This document shows, piece by piece, positions 41,929-51,267 of a stretch of DNA of 64,000 bases (position 1 is its first letter; each line of letters starts with the position of its first letter). Source of the stretch: Allopontixanthobacter sp041552775 (GTDB lineage Bacteria > Pseudomonadota > Alphaproteobacteria > Sphingomonadales > Sphingomonadaceae); assembly GCA_041552775.1 (NCBI GenBank), contig JBFEKH010000003.1, positions 1 through 64,000 of the forward strand, in the 5' to 3' direction. The translations under genes and the position numbers were made by a program. Below the pieces are notes generated by a model. That model had not been told where the DNA came from. It saw only the letters and a list, made by a program, of their open reading frames with translations, and searched no databases.

Positions 41929-42792
41929 TTAGCCCCCTTGGCGGCGCGACATGAAGGCTAGACGTTCGAACAGCATCACGTCCTGCTCGTTCTTCAGCAG
42001 CGCGCCATGCATCGGCGGGATAGCCTTTGCCGGATCGCGGTCCTGCAACACTTCCAGCGGCATGTCTTCGTTGAGCAATAGCTTGAGCCAGTCGAGCAAT
42101 TCCGATGTGCTCGGCTTCTTTTTGAGGCCGGGAACTTCACGGATTTCGTAGAAGATATCCATCGCCTTGGTGACCAGGATTTTCTGGATGTCGGGAAAGT
42201 GGACATCGATGATTTCGCGCATCGTGTCACGGTCCGGGAATTTGATGTAATGGAAGAAACAGCGGCGCAGGAAGGCGTCTGGCAGTTCCTTTTCATTGTT
42301 CGATGTGATGATAATGACCGGGCGTTCCCTCGCTTCGATCCGCTCCTTCGTTTCATAAACGTCGAAGCTCATCCGGTCGAGTTCCTGGAGCAAATCGTTC
42401 GGGAATTCGATGTCCGCCTTGTCGATCTCGTCGATCAGCAGCACGGGCAATTCGGGACTGGTGAAAGCCTCCCACAATTTGCCCTTCTTGATGTAGTTCG
42501 AGATGTCATGGACCCGCTCTTCGCCCAGCTGGCCGTCGCGCAGCCGCGCCACTGCGTCATATTCGTACAGGCCCTGCTGGGCTTTGGTGGTGGATTTGAC
42601 GTTCCATTCGATCAGCGGCGCGCCCATTGCCTTGGCGACTTCATGCGCCAGCACCGTCTTGCCGGTGCCGGGTTCGCCCTTGACCAGCAACGGTCGGCGC
42701 AAGGTAACGGCTGCGTTAACCGCTACCTTCAGGTCTTCGGTGGCAATATAGGATTGGGTGCCTTCAAAACGCCCGGTGGTCTGATCGGTCAT
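41929..42792 (-). CDS. MoxR-family AAA ATPase
   Basis: AAA chaperone of 287 residues. Walker A is GEPGTGKT (39-46) and Walker B VLLIDEIDKAD (117-127). The start is the ATG with AGGA six bases upstream (MTDQTTGRFEG). MoxR proteins act with VWA proteins such as the CoxE-like one at 38.2-39.4 kb, both on the minus strand; the DUF817 and chemoreceptor genes lie between them. Confidence 0.93.
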   Translation of the reverse strand: MTDQTTGRFEGTQSYIATEDLKVAVNAAVTLRRPLLVKGEPGTGKTVLAHEVAKAMGAPLIEWNVKSTTKAQQGLYEYDAVARLRDGQLGEERVHDISNYIKKGKLWEAFTSPELPVLLIDEIDKADIEFPNDLLQELDRMSFDVYETKERIEARERPVIIITSNNEKELPDAFLRRCFFHYIKFPDRDTMREIIDVHFPDIQKILVTKAMDIFYEIREVPGLKKKPSTSELLDWLKLLLNEDMPLEVLQDRDPAKAIPPMHGALLKNEQDVMLFERLAFMSRRQGG

Positions 42793-42952
42793 GGAATTTC
42801 CTGTGCGGTACAAATATCTTGGCACGCGGGTTAAGGCGGGTTTCCGTAAAGGGCAAGGGTAGCGGTGAGCTCCGCGATGGCCCGCACTTTACACCACCGC
42901 TCTGAGGCATACAGTTCGTCCGCCATGCCGTAACGGCAGCGGAACTTTCCGG

Positions 42953-44260
42953 TCAAAATGTAAGCGGCAGAATTCGCTGCGCCAATAATTCGAAATCGAA
43001 ATGGGAGACCGCAGCCTCGGTGTTGTTCCAGCTCATCGCCAGTACGTACCAGCGCTCTGCCTTATCCTGCAGCAGCCAGGTGAGGTTGAGCACTCCCGGT
43101 TCCGAACCGCCCTTGTATCCGGTATATCGCCATTCATCGCGCCGCGCCTTGGGCAGTGCTGTATTGATCGACATGATCTGCCGCGCGGTCGGATCGGGCA
43201 TATCCGCCAGAGTCCGCATCAATTTGCGCAAATCGTCACCGCTAGCGAACCATTCCACTGTATCGATCGCGGTCGGTTCGGTGAAACGGGGAGGGGTAAT
43301 CAGCTTGGGGTCGCCGCCGCTATCATCTTCGAAGTCATCAAGGATGCGGCGCTGGCCTACCTCGCTCGCGGCTTCGTACTTGCGTAGATTGTCCTCGCTA
43401 CCCTTGAGAGCAAACATCTGGAGCGTGCTGAGGAATGGCAGCGTCCTGTCTGGATCGGCATGGCCGCTGCCGATCAATTCTGCTTCCACAGCATCCACAC
43501 CGACTTCGTGAAGCAGTACATCGGTCGCGGTATTGTCGCTGATCGAGATCATCATCGAGGCCAGCGAGTGCAATGTCACTGGCGAACCTTCAGGCCAATT
43601 TTGCATTTGACCGCTTGGAAGCGATTTGCGGTCGAGCGACGCCACATCACTCCAATTGCGCTCTCCATTGGCAATCGATCGGGCGAGCGCAGCAAGGATG
43701 TACAGTTTAAAGGTCGAACCGATTGCCATTTGTCGGTCTGAATTGATCGCGAAGGTAGGCGGCGCGGCGGCATCCAGCGGCGCGTAGAGCACACTCACGA
43801 CGCCGGGTAATGCGGCAATGTTGGCGCGGATGGTGTCCACATCATCATTCACGGGCTGATAATCATTCAGCAAGAGTCCGACGACGAGCCGCGGATCACC
43901 TTCACCAATTGTCATCAGGCCTCGCACAATCATCCGGTCGAAGCGAAGGGCAATCACCGCCGAATCCGGGCCGGTTTGCTCGACACCTTCGAGCGCTTGC
44001 AGCGCGCCGAATTGCCCTTCCATCTGGGCGGTCAGCGCCCGCAGCTGCGCTTCCGGTACCGCCGCAAGAAAGGCCTCTGCAAAAACTTCGTTCGCCGCAG
44101 CCTCGCCCCGCAGGACCGCAGCGACATCCGCGGCGCGGCGCTCAATGATGTTTACTGCCACCGGTTCCTGAATATCCTGAGCCATCGCTGGGCCGGCCGG
44201 TAACATCGCCGCGCCGCACAATGCACCGCACAGGGCAGCCTTCACAAGCATGTGCCGCAT
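42953..44260 (-). CDS. Exported class A beta-lactamase-like serine hydrolase
   Basis: A signal peptide (to about residue 28, AMA-QD), then an extra N-terminal domain (about 30-150), then a beta-lactamase-fold domain. Active-site elements are S182-x-x-K185 (STFK), SDN (241-243) and a KGG triad (YKGGSEPG) in place of KTG. It may be an acyl-ester hydrolase or peptidase acting on the wall rather than a real lactamase; no Omega-loop glutamate can be assigned with confidence. It stands alone next to the parE gene. Confidence 0.83.
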   Translation of the reverse strand: MRHMLVKAALCGALCGAAMLPAGPAMAQDIQEPVAVNIIERRAADVAAVLRGEAAANEVFAEAFLAAVPEAQLRALTAQMEGQFGALQALEGVEQTGPDSAVIALRFDRMIVRGLMTIGEGDPRLVVGLLLNDYQPVNDDVDTIRANIAALPGVVSVLYAPLDAAAPPTFAINSDRQMAIGSTFKLYILAALARSIANGERNWSDVASLDRKSLPSGQMQNWPEGSPVTLHSLASMMISISDNTATDVLLHEVGVDAVEAELIGSGHADPDRTLPFLSTLQMFALKGSEDNLRKYEAASEVGQRRILDDFEDDSGGDPKLITPPRFTEPTAIDTVEWFASGDDLRKLMRTLADMPDPTARQIMSINTALPKARRDEWRYTGYKGGSEPGVLNLTWLLQDKAERWYVLAMSWNNTEAAVSHFDFELLAQRILPLTF

Positions 44261-44306
44261 TGTCTGGTCCCCCTGAATTTCCTGCTGAAACTATAGCAGG
44301 AAGTCG

Positions 44307-46298
44307 TCAGGCATCAATCATGTCGCGGTCGAGTTCACCGGCGCGGTTCTGGATAAAATTGAAGCGATGTTCCGGATTGCGGCCCATTAGCTGGTCGACC
44401 AGTTCCTTCACCGCCGCGCGCTGCTCGAATTCAGGCGGCAGGGTGATCCGGATCAGGTTGCGCGTGGCCGGGTCCATGGTGGTTTCGCGCAATTGCTGCG
44501 GGTTCATTTCGCCAAGGCCCTTGAAGCGGCCCACTTCGACATTCTTGCCCTTGAATACCGTTGCCTCCAATTCGGCGCGGTGCGCGTCGTCACGGGCGTA
44601 GCGGCTCTCCTTGCCGGCGGTCAGGCGGTAGAGCGGCGGCTGGGCGAGGTAGAGGTGCCCCTTGCGGACGATGTCGGGCATTTCCTGGAAGAAGAACGTC
44701 ATCAACAGCGTGGCAATGTGCGCGCCGTCGACATCGGCATCGGTCATGATCACGATCCGGTCGTAACGCAGATTATCCGCGTCACAATCCTTGCGGGTTC
44801 CGCAACCCATCGCCAGCGACAGATCGGCGATTTCATTATTGGCGCGGATCTTGTCCAAAGTAGCGCTGGCGACATTGAGGATCTTGCCGCGGATCGGCAG
44901 GATGGCCTGCGTCTTGCGGTTACGAGCCTGTTTTGCGCTGCCGCCAGCCGAATCGCCTTCGACAATGAACAGTTCCGTTTCGCCCTTGCCGTCACCCGAA
45001 CAATCGGTGAGCTTGCCGGGCAGGCGCAGCTTCTTTGAATTGGTCGCGGTCTTGCGCTTGATGTCGCGCTCCTGCTTGCGGCGCAGGCGCTCGTCCATCC
45101 GCTCCATCACTTCGCCGAGCAGCGCCTTGCCCCGTTCCATATTGTCGGACAGGAAATGATCGAAATGATCGCGCATCGCGTTTTCAACCAGACGCGCTGC
45201 TTCCGGGCTGGTCAGGCGGTCCTTGGTCTGGCTCTGGAATTGCGGATCGCGGATGAATACCGAGAGCATCATTTCGCCGCCAGTCATCACGTCATCGGCG
45301 GTGATGTCCTTGGCTTTCTTCTGGCCGATCAATTCGCCAAATGCACGCAGTCCCTTGGTCAGAGCTCCGCGCAAACCCTGTTCATGCGTCCCGCCATCGG
45401 GGGTTGGTACCGTGTTGCAGTACCAGCTGAACGAGCCGTCTGAATAAAGCGGCCATGCAATCGCCCATTCAGCGCGGCCCATGATGTCGCCCGCTTCGTT
45501 TGCCGGAAATTCCTGGCTACCGACAAAGGGCTGGGCAGTGACGCATTCGCGTTCACCGACTTGCTCGGCCAGATGATCTGCCAGCCCGCCCGGGAATTTG
45601 AAGGTCGCTTCCGCCGGGACATCTTCGCTGACCAGCGAAGCCGCGCATTTCCAGCGGATTTCCACCCCGGCAAACAGATATGCCTTTGACCGGGCAAGCT
45701 TGAACAACCGGATCGGCCTGAATTGCCGGTCCCCGAAAATCTCCGTGTCCGGGGTAAAGCTGACGGTGGTGCCGCGCCGGTTCGGCGTTGGTCCGAGTTT
45801 CTCGATCGGCCCTAGGGTCAGCCCGCGGGCGAAATTCTGGGCATAGAGCTGACGGTCCCGCGCAACCTCCACCCGCGTATCGGATGACAGGGCATTGACG
45901 ACGCTGACCCCAACGCCGTGCAGACCGCCGCTGGTGGCATACGCTTTGCCGGAAAACTTGCCGCCGGAGTGCAGGGTCGAAAGGATAACTTCAAGCGTCG
46001 ATTTGCCGGGATATTTGGGATGTTCCTCAACCGGGATGCCGCGGCCATTGTCCGACACGCTCAGCCGGTTGCCTTCTTCCAGCGAGACCTCGATCCGGGT
46101 GGCATGCCCGGCAACAGCTTCGTCCATCGCATTGTCGATGACTTCGGCGGCGAGGTGATGCAGCGCACGGTCATCGGTTCCGCCGATATACATGCCTGGG
46201 CGGCGCCGGACGGGTTCCAGCCCCTCCAGCACCTCGATCGAAGATGCGTTGTAATCGCCGCTCGACGCGGGCGTACCGTCAAAAAGATCGTCGTTCAT
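44307..46298 (-). CDS. parE: DNA topoisomerase IV subunit B
   Basis: GHKL ATPase subunit of topoisomerase IV, needed to unlink daughter chromosomes. The 663 residues include the ATPase motifs (VIDNAMDEAVAG, DNGRGIPV, GGLHGVGVSVVNALS) and the Toprim part (EGDSAGGSAKQARNRKTQAILP, then DADVDGAHI). ParE rather than GyrB is favoured by length and by the N-terminus (SIEVLEGLEPVRRRPGMYIGG). No parC nearby. Confidence 0.93.
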   Translation of the reverse strand: MNDDLFDGTPASSGDYNASSIEVLEGLEPVRRRPGMYIGGTDDRALHHLAAEVIDNAMDEAVAGHATRIEVSLEEGNRLSVSDNGRGIPVEEHPKYPGKSTLEVILSTLHSGGKFSGKAYATSGGLHGVGVSVVNALSSDTRVEVARDRQLYAQNFARGLTLGPIEKLGPTPNRRGTTVSFTPDTEIFGDRQFRPIRLFKLARSKAYLFAGVEIRWKCAASLVSEDVPAEATFKFPGGLADHLAEQVGERECVTAQPFVGSQEFPANEAGDIMGRAEWAIAWPLYSDGSFSWYCNTVPTPDGGTHEQGLRGALTKGLRAFGELIGQKKAKDITADDVMTGGEMMLSVFIRDPQFQSQTKDRLTSPEAARLVENAMRDHFDHFLSDNMERGKALLGEVMERMDERLRRKQERDIKRKTATNSKKLRLPGKLTDCSGDGKGETELFIVEGDSAGGSAKQARNRKTQAILPIRGKILNVASATLDKIRANNEIADLSLAMGCGTRKDCDADNLRYDRIVIMTDADVDGAHIATLLMTFFFQEMPDIVRKGHLYLAQPPLYRLTAGKESRYARDDAHRAELEATVFKGKNVEVGRFKGLGEMNPQQLRETTMDPATRNLIRITLPPEFEQRAAVKELVDQLMGRNPEHRFNFIQNRAGELDRDMIDA

Positions 46299-46380
46299 GG
46301 ATCAGGCTATAAGCGCGGGTTTCGCCGGGCGACAAGCAGCGTTCCCGGTTTATCTTCAGTCCCGCAGAAAGTGATGCATT

Positions 46381-47547
46381 TCAGTTGCCGAATGTAGTCG
46401 GTGCAGGTGAGACGATCACGATCTGTCCGTCACGCACTTCGCGCACTTCCATTGCCCGCTCAACCACGCCGGAGCGGTTGAACCGGAAAGGTCCGTCCAG
46501 ACCGAGGAAACCTCCGGAATCGCGCAGTGCGGAAATCGGGAAACTGCGTCCCACCTTCCAGTTGGATGCGACGTTGAGGGTCAGCAGGACACTGTCATAG
46601 CCCAGCGTTGCGATACGGTATGGCTGCTTGCCGAAGCGGGTCAGGTAGCTTTCGGAAAAGCGCTTGAAGCGCGCATCCGATACCGCTGCGAACAGCGAAC
46701 CGCGCAGGGCGGAAGTACGCGTCAGGCCAGCCTCGCCGCTCCACAATTCCGTGCCCAGCAGCAATTCACTGCCCTTGCCGCCGGGCTTGAGTTCACCCGC
46801 GGCAAGCGCTGCCAGCCGCGCGCCATCGGCGATCAGGACGGTGTCATATCCACCGCGCTGCTTCAGCCGCTGGGCTGCGCTGACGATGGAGGTGTTGCCG
46901 CGCGCATAACGCTCGGTTGCGACCAGTTTGCCGCCATTGGCCGAAACCGCGCCGCTCAGCGCAGCCTCCGCACGCTGACCATATTCACCGTCGGGCACGA
47001 TCGCCGCGAAATTGCTTCGGCCCTTCTGGCGAGCATAATCAACCACGCGGGTGACTGCCTGACCCGGTATATGACCCATCACGAACACATCGGCTGCCGC
47101 AACGCTCGTATCGTTGGAGAAGGAGATCAACGGAACTCGCGCCGGCCGTGCCTCGGCCAGCACCGCTGACACATTATCCGCCAGCATGGGGCCGAGAATC
47201 AACTTGTTGCCTTCTGCAATCGCCCGTGCGGCTGCGCTGCGGGCACCGGTGGCAGTGTCATAAGTGGTGATCCGCAGATTATCGGCGTTGGTGTCCAGCA
47301 GGGCCATGGTGGCGGCATTTGCGATGGAAGTGCCAACTGCACCATTCTCGCCGCTCATCGGCACCAGCAAAGCAACGCGGTGGCGGGTTTCGTCGGTTGG
47401 CAGCGCGGTCTCACTGGGCATCGGGGTCGGTCCGTCAGCGGGGCCGGTGGTCGGCGCAGTTGTCTTCGGAACAATCTGGCAGCCCGCCAGAAACACGGTC
47501 GCTGCCGTGACGATCAGTGCGCGCCGATCTAGTTTGATGCGCTTCAT
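46381..47547 (-). CDS. LpoA-like penicillin-binding protein activator (lipoprotein)
   Basis: A 388-residue lipoprotein with signal RRALIVTAATVFLAGC. The rest is a periplasmic-binding-protein-like fold (HRVALLVPMSGENGAVG, ILGPMLADNVSAVL-like, LIADGARLAALA). In E. coli the homologue LpoA (YraM) stimulates PBP1a. The family's close linkage with rsmI and yraN is kept here, though this copy is divergent from rsmI with 27 bases between starts. Confidence 0.85.
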   Translation of the reverse strand: MKRIKLDRRALIVTAATVFLAGCQIVPKTTAPTTGPADGPTPMPSETALPTDETRHRVALLVPMSGENGAVGTSIANAATMALLDTNADNLRITTYDTATGARSAAARAIAEGNKLILGPMLADNVSAVLAEARPARVPLISFSNDTSVAAADVFVMGHIPGQAVTRVVDYARQKGRSNFAAIVPDGEYGQRAEAALSGAVSANGGKLVATERYARGNTSIVSAAQRLKQRGGYDTVLIADGARLAALAAGELKPGGKGSELLLGTELWSGEAGLTRTSALRGSLFAAVSDARFKRFSESYLTRFGKQPYRIATLGYDSVLLTLNVASNWKVGRSFPISALRDSGGFLGLDGPFRFNRSGVVERAMEVREVRDGQIVIVSPAPTTFGN

Positions 47548-47574
47548 GCTTGCCGCTCCCTGCTATGCTGGTCC

Positions 47575-48435
47575 ATGAGTGCCCGCGTGAACAGCGAACC
47601 TCAAACAGAATCCTTATCAGCCGGGCTCTATATAGTGGCAACCCCGATTGGCAATCTTGCAGACATAACAATGCGGGCAGTCGATGTTCTGACGCGGTGT
47701 GACGGGATTGCCTGCGAAGATACGCGGGTTACCGGAAAATTGCTCAAGCATCTGGGTATCAGCAAACCGCTATGGCGATATAACGATCACAGCGAGGCAC
47801 GCGACCGGTCCAGACTGATCGAGAGAATGCATTCTGAGGCAGTAGTTCTGGTCAGCGATGCCGGGACGCCGCTGATCTCCGATCCGGGGTTTCGACTGAT
47901 CCGTGACGCGCGTGAAACGGGCATTACAATCACCAGTTTGCCGGGTGCCTGCGCACTGATTACCGGGCTGACGCTGTCGGGCCTGCCCAACGACAGGTTT
48001 CTTTTTGCGGGTTTTTTGCCGACCAAAGACAAGGCGCGGCGCGATACATTGTCCGAAGCGGCGGCAGTTACAGCAACGCTGATCTTTTACGAAACCGGAC
48101 CGAGACTGGTGAAATCTCTCGCCGCGATCGAGGAAATCATGCCTGGCCGCGAAGTTTCCGTTGCGCGTGAATTGACCAAATTGTTCGAGGAATGCCGCAC
48201 CGGCAAGCCAGACGAACTGGCTGCACATTACACCGCGCACCCGCCAAAAGGCGAAATCGTGCTGCTGATTGCCCCACCGAATGAGGAAAGTTTCGGTGCG
48301 GAAGATGCCGACGCAATGTTGGTCGAAGCACTCAAGACGATGAAGGCCAGTCAGGCAGTTGCCCAAGTCTCGCGCACGACCGGTCTGGACCGCAAGGCAC
48401 TGTATGCGCGCGCAATGGAACTGCGCGGAAATTGA
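47575..48435 (+). CDS. rsmI: 16S rRNA (cytidine(1402)-2'-O)-methyltransferase RsmI
   Basis: SAM-dependent 2'-O-methylation of C1402 in the ribosomal decoding centre. The 286 residues show the tetrapyrrole-methylase fold: YIVATPIGNLADITMRAV, DTRVTGKLLKHLGI, SDAGTPLISDPGFRL and LPGACALITGLTLSGLP. Its stop overlaps the yraN start (TTGA). Confidence 0.97.
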   Translation: MSARVNSEPQTESLSAGLYIVATPIGNLADITMRAVDVLTRCDGIACEDTRVTGKLLKHLGISKPLWRYNDHSEARDRSRLIERMHSEAVVLVSDAGTPLISDPGFRLIRDARETGITITSLPGACALITGLTLSGLPNDRFLFAGFLPTKDKARRDTLSEAAAVTATLIFYETGPRLVKSLAAIEEIMPGREVSVARELTKLFEECRTGKPDELAAHYTAHPPKGEIVLLIAPPNEESFGAEDADAMLVEALKTMKASQAVAQVSRTTGLDRKALYARAMELRGN

Positions 48436-48782
48436 AACGGCAGGAAGCTGAACGACGCGGGCGGCGCGGCGAAAGCTTTGCCGCATGGTGGTTGCGGCTG
48501 CGCGGATGGCGGATAATCGGGCAGCGGATCAAGACGCCTCGCGGCGAGATTGACCTGATTGCCCGGCGGGGCAGGCTGGTCGCCTTCATCGAAGTGAAGT
48601 GGCGCAGCATGCCCAAATAGCTAGACCAGTCGATCGATGAATATCGTCTGCGCCGGGTGGCCGCGGCGGTGGAAGCGGTTGCTCATAAATTCATGCGCGA
48701 GGGTGATATGGCCAGAATTGACGTGATGCTGCTTGCGCCGCGCCACTTGCCGCGCCACATCACCAACACTTGGCAGCCTTAG
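48432..48782 (+). pseudogene. yraN: YraN (UPF0102) nuclease-like gene interrupted by TAG
   Basis: The frame starts at TTG overlapping the rsmI stop and encodes the YraN core GESFAAWWLRLRGWRIIGQ and GEIDLIARRGRLVAFIEVKWR, the restriction-endonuclease-like metal site. After 62 codons a TAG (48618-48620) interrupts in MPK-stop-LDQSIDEYRL. The same frame then continues with perfectly family-like sequence to a stop at 48780, giving about 116 codons, the normal length. The downstream part is undamaged, so the change is recent, read through, or an error. The gshB ribosome-binding site overlaps its end. Confidence 0.85.
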
Positions 48783-48790
48783 GAGAAGAC

Positions 48791-49735
48791 ATGTCCCTGC
48801 GCGTCGCGGTCCAGATGGACCCAATTGAAACGATCAAGATTGCCGGGGATTCCAGCTTTGCGCTGATGCTGGCTGGGCAAAAGCGGGGCCACACGATCTG
48901 GCATTACGACGTGCGCACACTGGCTTGGGAAAACTCGCGGATTACCGCATGGGCCAGTCCGGTAACGGTGCAGGACGTTGCCGGCGATCACTATACCAAG
49001 GGCGAATTGCAGAGAATCGATCTTGCCAAGGATATCGACGTCATCCTGATGCGGCAGGACCCGCCATTCGACCTCGGCTATATCACCGCCACCCATATCC
49101 TTGAGCGGCTTGAGGGGGAGACGCTGGTGGTCAACGATCCCGCCAGTGTTCGGAACGCGCCCGAAAAGATGTTCGTGCTCGATTATGCCCGCTTCATGCC
49201 GCCGACGCTGATTGCCCGAAAAATGGCCGATGTGCAGGCTTTCCAGAAAGAACATGGCGCGCTGGTGATCAAGCCGCTCCACGGGAACGGCGGCAAGGCC
49301 ATTTTCAAGGTGGAGGCTGACGGCACGAATCTGTCGGCCCTGATCGAGATTTTCAACCAGAACTGGCCCGAACCGCACATGGTCCAGCCGTTCATCCCCG
49401 AAGTGGCACTGGGCGACAAACGCATTGTGCTGATCGACGGCGAATATACCGGCGCGATCAACCGGAAGCCCGGGGTTGGCGAATTCCGCTCCAATCTGGC
49501 GCAAGGCGGTTATGCGGAAAAGTGCGACCTGACGCCGTGCGAAGAGGAAATCTGCGCGGTCATGGGCCCGGAACTAAAGAAGCGTGGGCTGGTTTTTGTC
49601 GGGATAGACGTGATCGGTGGTAAATGGCTCACCGAAATCAATGTCACGTCGCCCACCGGCATCGTGGCCATCGACAAATTCAACGGCACCGACACTCCGG
49701 GGCTGATCTGGGATGCGATCGATCGCAGGTTGTAA
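48791..49735 (+). CDS. gshB: Glutathione synthetase
   Basis: ATP-grasp ligase joining glycine to gamma-glutamylcysteine. The 314 residues start MSLRVAVQMDP with AGGAG upstream. Typical segments are IETIKIAGDSSFALM, MRQDPPFDLGYITATHIL, KPLHGNGGKAIF, GEFRSNLAQGG and EINVTSPTGI. Part of the rsmI-yraN-gshB run, whose reading-frame order is tight. Confidence 0.97.
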   Translation: MSLRVAVQMDPIETIKIAGDSSFALMLAGQKRGHTIWHYDVRTLAWENSRITAWASPVTVQDVAGDHYTKGELQRIDLAKDIDVILMRQDPPFDLGYITATHILERLEGETLVVNDPASVRNAPEKMFVLDYARFMPPTLIARKMADVQAFQKEHGALVIKPLHGNGGKAIFKVEADGTNLSALIEIFNQNWPEPHMVQPFIPEVALGDKRIVLIDGEYTGAINRKPGVGEFRSNLAQGGYAEKCDLTPCEEEICAVMGPELKKRGLVFVGIDVIGGKWLTEINVTSPTGIVAIDKFNGTDTPGLIWDAIDRRL

Positions 49736-49771
49736 TCGGGCCGATCGCACTGCCAAGCGGCAAAAGCTTCA

Positions 49772-50365
49772 ATGCATAATTTCATAATTCAGGCGATCGA
49801 GCAGGGCGGCTATTTCGGGATCCTCGTCCTGATGGCTCTGGAAAACATCTTTCCGCCCATGCCCTCGGAAGTGATCATGGGGCTGGGAGGCGTATTGGTT
49901 GCGCAGGGAAAGATACAGTTCTGGCCGTTGCTGATCTGCGGGACAATCGGATCGACACTCGGTAATTATGCCTGGTTCTGGGCTGGCGACAAATGGGGAT
50001 ACCAGCGGCTGAGACCCTTCGTCGGACGGCATGGCCGGTGGCTGACGTTGGAATGGCAGGACGTGGAGCGCGCTACCGCCTTCTTTGTGAAGCGCGGACA
50101 ATTTACTGTCTTCGTCGCCCGGTTCCTGCCGATCTTCCGCACCATGATCTCGCTGCCTGCGGGCCTTGCACACATGAACAAGCTGCGATTTCTGCTCTAC
50201 ACATTTTTCGGCGCGGCACTGTGGAACGCGTTCCTGATCCAGGCCGGATCGATGCTGGCAGAGGCAGAAAATATCCTGGCTTGGCTCGTCGGAGGAATTA
50301 TTGTTGTTACGCTAGCTGGTTATCTTTGGCGGGTCATAAGTTGGAAACCGCGCGCTGAACGCTAA
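49772..50365 (+). CDS. DedA-family membrane protein
   Basis: A 197-residue DedA/SNARE-associated-type protein with about five helices and the conserved pattern ENIFPPMPSEVIMGLGG and FLPIFRTMISLPAGLAHM. Recently such proteins have been linked to undecaprenyl-phosphate or phospholipid flipping; this copy's exact substrate is unknown. It is convergent with xerC, and the two stops overlap. Confidence 0.9.
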   Translation: MHNFIIQAIEQGGYFGILVLMALENIFPPMPSEVIMGLGGVLVAQGKIQFWPLLICGTIGSTLGNYAWFWAGDKWGYQRLRPFVGRHGRWLTLEWQDVERATAFFVKRGQFTVFVARFLPIFRTMISLPAGLAHMNKLRFLLYTFFGAALWNAFLIQAGSMLAEAENILAWLVGGIIVVTLAGYLWRVISWKPRAER

Positions 50366-51267
50366 TCCCGCTCTCTCGGGTGCGCATCGCGGTAGGTTTC
50401 GAGCATCGTGGCTGCATCGACCTTGGTGTAAATCTGCGTGCTGCCCAGGCTGGCATGGCCGAGCAATTCCTGAAGGCTCCTGAGATCCGCGCCAGCGCCT
50501 AGTAAATGGGTGGCGAAGCTGTGGCGCAGGGCGTGGGGTGTTGCCGTGGCCGGAAGCCCCAGAACGATCCGCGCCCGGGCCATCGCCTTTTGCACCATCC
50601 CCTGGCTGAGCGGACCGCCCTTTGCACCGCGGAACAGTGGATCATCGCGCTCCATTGGCCACGGATTCAGCGTCACATGGGCAGCAACCGCTTCAGCCAC
50701 AAGCGGCAGAATCGGCACCACGCGCTGCTTTCCGCCCTTGCCTGTAACCGACAGGGTTTGACCCAGCGGCGCGTCACCGGCCTTCAGCGACAATGCCTCT
50801 GCAATCCGCAAACCTGCGCCATAAAGCAGCAGCAATACCGCCCGGTCCCGCGCGCCGATCCAATCTTCTCTGGCGCTGGAAGCCACCATTGCCGCCAGAT
50901 TAGTTGCCTCGTCCGGGGTTACAGGGCGGGGCAGGCCCTTCTTGATGCGCGGTCCCCTGATACGCGGGCCATTGGGGGCCGCATACCCGGCCTGGGTTCT
51001 GGCGAAAATGATGAACGCCTTGAGTGCCGACAATTCCCGCGCGGCAGAGGCGTTGCCCAGGCCATCCCTGCGCCGGGCTGCCAGCTGCCCGCGCAAGGCC
51101 GCAGCGTCGATCGATGCGATGCCGTTCCAATCCTCAAGCGCGGAATTGTCGAGCAGCTTTTTGGCCGCAGAAACATAGGCCCGCACAGTATGCGGGGAAC
51201 GGCGGCGGCCCAGCGCCAAATGACTGCGCCACTCCTCCAGCATCGAGGGAGCCGGCGGGCTGGTCAT
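50362..51267 (-). CDS. xerC: Tyrosine recombinase XerC
   Basis: Chromosome dimer resolution recombinase, 301 residues. The N-terminal SAM-like core-binding domain is followed by the catalytic part: LLLYGAGLRIAEALSL with the first Arg, HALRHSFATHLL (His-x-x-Arg) and LGHASLGSTQIYTKV (His and Tyr). The start lies four bases inside hemW's end. The absence of integrase features supports XerC rather than a mobile-element enzyme, although the XerC/XerD call is by similarity only. Confidence 0.9.
   Translation of the reverse strand: MTSPPAPSMLEEWRSHLALGRRRSPHTVRAYVSAAKKLLDNSALEDWNGIASIDAAALRGQLAARRRDGLGNASAARELSALKAFIIFARTQAGYAAPNGPRIRGPRIKKGLPRPVTPDEATNLAAMVASSAREDWIGARDRAVLLLLYGAGLRIAEALSLKAGDAPLGQTLSVTGKGGKQRVVPILPLVAEAVAAHVTLNPWPMERDDPLFRGAKGGPLSQGMVQKAMARARIVLGLPATATPHALRHSFATHLLGAGADLRSLQELLGHASLGSTQIYTKVDAATMLETYRDAHPRERD

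Noticed and set aside
50362..51267. Integrase of a mobile element
   Set aside because: The tyrosine recombinase fits housekeeping XerC, overlaps hemW, and no attachment repeats, tRNA or cargo genes lie nearby.
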